Below are positions 61,574 through 64,000 of a stretch of 64,000 nucleotides of DNA, piece by piece. A program made the translations under genes and the position numbers. Below the pieces are notes generated by a model, which saw only the letters and a program-made list of their open reading frames with translations, made no database searches and had not been told where the DNA came from. The stretch spans positions 2,418,001 to 2,482,000 of the forward strand of contig NZ_CP130610.1 in assembly GCF_030544485.1 (NCBI RefSeq). Reading direction: 5' to 3'. This stretch comes from Halomonas sp. HAL1. GTDB lineage: Bacteria > Pseudomonadota > Gammaproteobacteria > Pseudomonadales > Halomonadaceae. Position 1 is the first letter of the stretch. The number at the start of each line of letters is the position of its first letter.

Positions 61574-62274
61574 ACTAATCCTTCGCTGGAGCAAGCTAGC
61601 GAGTTTAGCGTTGCCTGATACACCGCTCTTCCAATTGCTCGGCCAAGTGATGTGCCGGAACCTGCATACGGGGTTTGCCTCCCTTGCTGAGTGGTCGCCA
61701 CACATACACAGTCCGTAGAGGTGCCTGTGGCGGCTGTACCGCTATACGTATCGATAACGCCAGCCTTATAGAGCGCCTTAACCTTGGCCTCTGTAATCGA
61801 CAAGCACGCATTCACTAGCGCACCGTCGGTCAGTTGTGCATCGATAAACACAAAAACGTTGATAGTGCCCGCTACTAGGCGGGGATCTTGTGAGTGAAGC
61901 GCGGTGATATCCACCGCATTGCCCACCCCCGCTGTCACCAGCGCCATTACGCCATGGTCTAACTGCGCCAATGGCATGCTGACGATGGAGGCACTGCTTA
62001 AACGTACGGCTGTCATCATGGCAATTGATGAAGAAGGTAACCCCTGGGCACCCAGCCAGGCTTTAAGATCCGCCACGGGGGTACGCCCAGCGTAATTTTT
62101 ATCAACATGAAAGTTGGCAAAGCAGTGCGTACTGCCAAAGCCATCGCCTATCAGCGCGCTGCTTAGAGTGCGCAGCGGCACCTGAGAGGTAATCGCCAAG
62201 CAATGCTCGCTTTGCGAGAGCGTTAATGGCTGGTTAAAAGGAAGCGTTTTCGGCGTGCTCAATAGCGTGCTCAT
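61570..62274 (-). CDS. cbiZ: Adenosylcobinamide amidohydrolase CbiZ
   Basis: A 234-residue salvage enzyme that cuts adenosylcobinamide or pseudocobalamin linkers to adenosylcobyric acid, allowing reuse of imported corrinoids with foreign lower ligands. Family motifs include LSSALIGDGFGSTHCFANFHVDKNY, then VTAGVGNAVDI and INVFVFIDAQLTDGALVNACLSITEAKVKAL and TGTSTDCVCVAT near the C-terminus. It overlaps cbiB and cobT by 4 bp at each end, so it is tightly coupled to both. Its presence means the cell can remodel corrinoids taken up by BtuBFCD. Confidence 0.92.
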   Translation of the reverse strand: MSTLLSTPKTLPFNQPLTLSQSEHCLAITSQVPLRTLSSALIGDGFGSTHCFANFHVDKNYAGRTPVADLKAWLGAQGLPSSSIAMMTAVRLSSASIVSMPLAQLDHGVMALVTAGVGNAVDITALHSQDPRLVAGTINVFVFIDAQLTDGALVNACLSITEAKVKALYKAGVIDTYSGTAATGTSTDCVCVATTQQGRQTPYAGSGTSLGRAIGRAVYQATLNSLACSSEGLV

Positions 62275-63320
62275 AGTGCAGCTTTATCGCTAACACCGGC
62301 ATCGGTAAACGTGGCCATTTCCGCCATCATCGCTGTGGCCGCCTGCAGCAAGGGGTACGCTAGCGCCGCGCCGCTGCCCTCGCCTAGCCGCATGCCCATA
62401 TCCAGCAGCGACTTGGCGTCTAGCGCACGTAACGCGACATCGTGCCCCGGCTCTTGGGAACGATGGCCAAAAATCAAGTAGCCGCGCACTGCGGGACACA
62501 TCCGGCAGGCGGTGAGTGCGGCGACGGTAGCGATAAAGCCATCCACAATCACAGGTAACCGATGCGCTGCTGCCGCTAAATACGAGCCAGTCATGGCGGC
62601 GATTTCCAGCCCGCCCAGCTTGGTCAATACCTCTAAGGGCGCCTGCGAATCAGCATTGCGCGCCGCGATGGCACGCTCAATAACGGCCACTTTATGGGTT
62701 AGCTGCTGTGAGTTAATGCCCGTGCCAGCGCCCACTAGGCTTGCCACCGGCTCGCCGGTTAACACTGCTAACATGGCGCTGCTGGCGGTGGTGTTGGCAA
62801 TACCCATCTCCCCGACTATAAGGCACTTTGCCCCCGCCTTGATTGCCCGTTCAACCGCCGCCACGCCTGCATTAATGGCTTCTGATGCTTGCTCAGGCTG
62901 CAGCGCATTTTCTACTGCCATATTGGCGGTACCGCGGGATACCTTGGCATTCACCACCCCAGCCGCCGTGATATCGCTCGCCACGCCGACATCCACCACT
63001 TCAATACGTGCGCCAATCTGCCGGGCAAACACGTTAACCGCCGCGCCGCCATGGGCAAAGTTAGCCACCATCTGAGCAGTCACCGCTTGCGGAAAGGCTG
63101 AAACACCCTCCGCGGCAACGCCGTGATCGGCGGCAAACACAATAACGGCCGGCGGTATTACGCTGGGCTTCAGTTCGCCAGTGATAGCGCTAAGCTGAAT
63201 GGCTAATGTCTCTAGGGCACCTAAGCTGCCTGGCGGCTTGGTCAAGGTATCCAAGTAGCGACGCGCCTGTTCACCTGCATGAAAATTCACTGGCTGAATG
63301 TCGTCAAGAATCGCGTGCAT
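62271..63320 (-). CDS. cobT: Nicotinate-nucleotide:dimethylbenzimidazole phosphoribosyltransferase CobT
   Basis: A 349-residue enzyme making alpha-ribazole-5'-phosphate from lower-ligand base and nicotinate mononucleotide. Motifs are TKPPGSLGALETLAIQL near the N-terminus, VFAADHGVAAEGVSAFPQAVT, GEMGIANTTASSAM and catalytic Glu in LGEGSGAALAYPLL. The start at ATG 63320 has GGAG at 5-base spacing; a TTG at 63347 adds 9 residues without that. It is the first gene of the eight-gene cobalamin operon; no riboswitch was found before it. Confidence 0.95.
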   Translation of the reverse strand: MHAILDDIQPVNFHAGEQARRYLDTLTKPPGSLGALETLAIQLSAITGELKPSVIPPAVIVFAADHGVAAEGVSAFPQAVTAQMVANFAHGGAAVNVFARQIGARIEVVDVGVASDITAAGVVNAKVSRGTANMAVENALQPEQASEAINAGVAAVERAIKAGAKCLIVGEMGIANTTASSAMLAVLTGEPVASLVGAGTGINSQQLTHKVAVIERAIAARNADSQAPLEVLTKLGGLEIAAMTGSYLAAAAHRLPVIVDGFIATVAALTACRMCPAVRGYLIFGHRSQEPGHDVALRALDAKSLLDMGMRLGEGSGAALAYPLLQAATAMMAEMATFTDAGVSDKAAL

Positions 63321-63600
63321 GCAGGCTCCGACTTGGTGAGTAGACAAGAAATATTAAACGTAGCGCGCAAAAGGGTAGCAAAAGCCTGAGTGCTATACTT
63401 GCTATTTCACTGGTGGCTCTACCAAGCTGTTGGGGTTCTTTGGATTCATCCGCGCATTTGCGGGAAAAATTCGATGCCCCATATTCGGGTAATAAAACTA
63501 CAATTGTGGTTTTTATTGCCGTAAAGTCTCTTATATCGACACTAAAAAATGTAAAATAACTACATGTGTTACACACCGTCTTTATCATGCAGAGGTCCCT
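63321..63600. other. Divergent promoter region between cobT and edd
   Basis: 280 bases. On the plus side lies the HexR-like box and the edd leader. On the minus side I looked for a cobalamin riboswitch ahead of cobT and did not find the conserved core (no GCCCCCGCAAC, no B12 box). An AT-rich stretch near 63490-63550 is the likely promoter area. Confidence 0.6.
63550..63564. promoter_or_regulatory. HexR-type operator before edd
   Basis: TGTAAAATAACTACA has the form TGTA-N7-TACA of the HexR consensus (TGTARTWAAAWTACA-like), 36 bases before the edd ATG. HexR controls glucose/Entner-Doudoroff genes such as edd-zwf in gammaproteobacteria and is released by 2-keto-3-deoxy-6-phosphogluconate. A second weak half-match TGTGTTACACA follows at 63565-63574. 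Confidence 0.6.
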
Positions 63601-64000
63601 ATGCCGAGCCCAACACCTGCCACTCTAAACCCCACCGTTGCTGAGGTTACCCAGCGCATCCGTGAGCGCTCCAAGCACCGGCGTGCCCTCTATGAATCTC
63701 ATATGGCTGACCAGCATAAGCAAGGCGTACATCGCGGTGAACTTTCCTGTGGGAACCTAGCGCACGGCTTTGCAGGTTGCGACGTGCCTACCGATAAGGG
63801 CCGACTGAAGTTAACCAATAGCGCCAACCTGGGCATCATATCGTCCTATAACGATATGCTTTCAGCCCACCGGCCATTTGAAGACTACCCTGCCGCTATT
63901 AAAGAAGCCGCACGCGGCATGGGCTCAACCGCTCAGTTTGCTGGCGGTGTACCCGCCATGTGCGACGGTGTTACCCAAGGTCAACCGGGCATGGAGCTAT
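63601..64000 (+). CDS. edd: 6-phosphogluconate dehydratase Edd (cut by window)
   Basis: The first 133 residues of a dehydratase of the IlvD/Edd family, converting 6-phosphogluconate to 2-keto-3-deoxy-6-phosphogluconate in the Entner-Doudoroff pathway. It begins MPSPTPATLNPTVAEVTQRI and shows HGFAGCDVPTDKGRLKLTN, then GIISSYNDMLSAHRPFEDYPAAIKEAARGMG and FAGGVPAMCDGVTQGQPGMEL, where the cysteines bind the 4Fe-4S cluster. AGAGG precedes the ATG. The remaining ~480 residues lie outside. The HexR-like box upstream supports Edd over IlvD. Confidence 0.93.
   Translation, partial: MPSPTPATLNPTVAEVTQRIRERSKHRRALYESHMADQHKQGVHRGELSCGNLAHGFAGCDVPTDKGRLKLTNSANLGIISSYNDMLSAHRPFEDYPAAIKEAARGMGSTAQFAGGVPAMCDGVTQGQPGMEL

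Noticed and set aside
63360..63540. Possible second cobalamin riboswitch before cobT
   Set aside because: Searched the minus strand for the GCCCCCGCAAC core and the B12 box; neither is present, only loose CCCGCAA similarity.
1..64000. CRISPR arrays, tRNA or rRNA genes
   Set aside because: No regularly spaced repeats, no tRNA-like T-arm/acceptor combinations and no rRNA stretches were found on reading through the window.

Overview
The window is chromosomal DNA of a gammaproteobacterium, most likely a Halomonas or close relative. This is inferred from gene content and protein style (Entner-Doudoroff edd, a CobQ/CobO/CbiZ cobalamin set, OmpW, AcoR-type activators, IS30 elements), not from a database search. 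Most of it is ordinary, densely packed chromosome with short spacers and many 4-bp or longer gene overlaps. Both edges cut a gene: mpl at the left (3' end missing) and edd at the right (3' end missing).

Layout. 1-3.8 kb: mpl, an IS30-family element, a membrane-anchored glutaredoxin, a secreted protein. 4.0-12.2 kb: a dipeptide/oligopeptide ABC importer (binding protein, two permeases, two ATPases), then a LysR regulator and a prolidase, read as a peptide uptake and cleavage unit. 12.3-18.7 kb: OmpW; a possible sigma-54-dependent small RNA; a flavin monooxygenase plus zinc alcohol dehydrogenase operon with its own -24/-12 promoter; and a divergent AcoR-type sigma-54 activator. 18.8-24.1 kb: MoxR/VWA pair, cytochrome b561, a protein of unknown function, a Rid protein and CobQ. 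24.2-30.0 kb: a LacI regulator with a perfect palindromic operator, an ABC importer and a GpdQ-like phosphodiesterase, together suggesting uptake and hydrolysis of a phosphodiester. 30.0-42.3 kb: Ada-like methyltransferase, glutaminase, LysE exporter with AraC regulator, DUF1206 and VTT membrane proteins, stomatin/NfeD pair, methyltransferase, YehS-like protein, GNAT and a DEAD-box helicase.

42.3-48.7 kb is the accessory part. A short Rho paralogue lacking the N-terminal RNA-binding domain is followed by a decayed transposase relic and a visibly AT-rich three-gene island. The island encodes a restriction-endonuclease-like protein, a small middle protein and an SMC/Rad50-like ATPase: the layout of an ABC three-component (ABC-3C) conflict system. 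A second IS30 element sits inside the ATPase gene between the Walker A part and the rest, so this copy is probably inactive.

48.7-63.3 kb is a cobalamin locus: CobO, YtoQ, CbiA, an unrelated epimerase, then BtuD/C/F/B behind a cobalamin riboswitch, and an eight-gene run cobT-cbiZ-cbiB-cobD-cobU-cobS-cobC plus a degenerate CobU paralogue. These genes cover corrinoid uptake, a,c-amidation, adenosylation, remodelling (CbiZ) and nucleotide-loop assembly. The corrin-ring genes are not in the window. The last gene is edd, preceded by a good HexR-type operator. No rRNA, tRNA, CRISPR array or prophage was seen.
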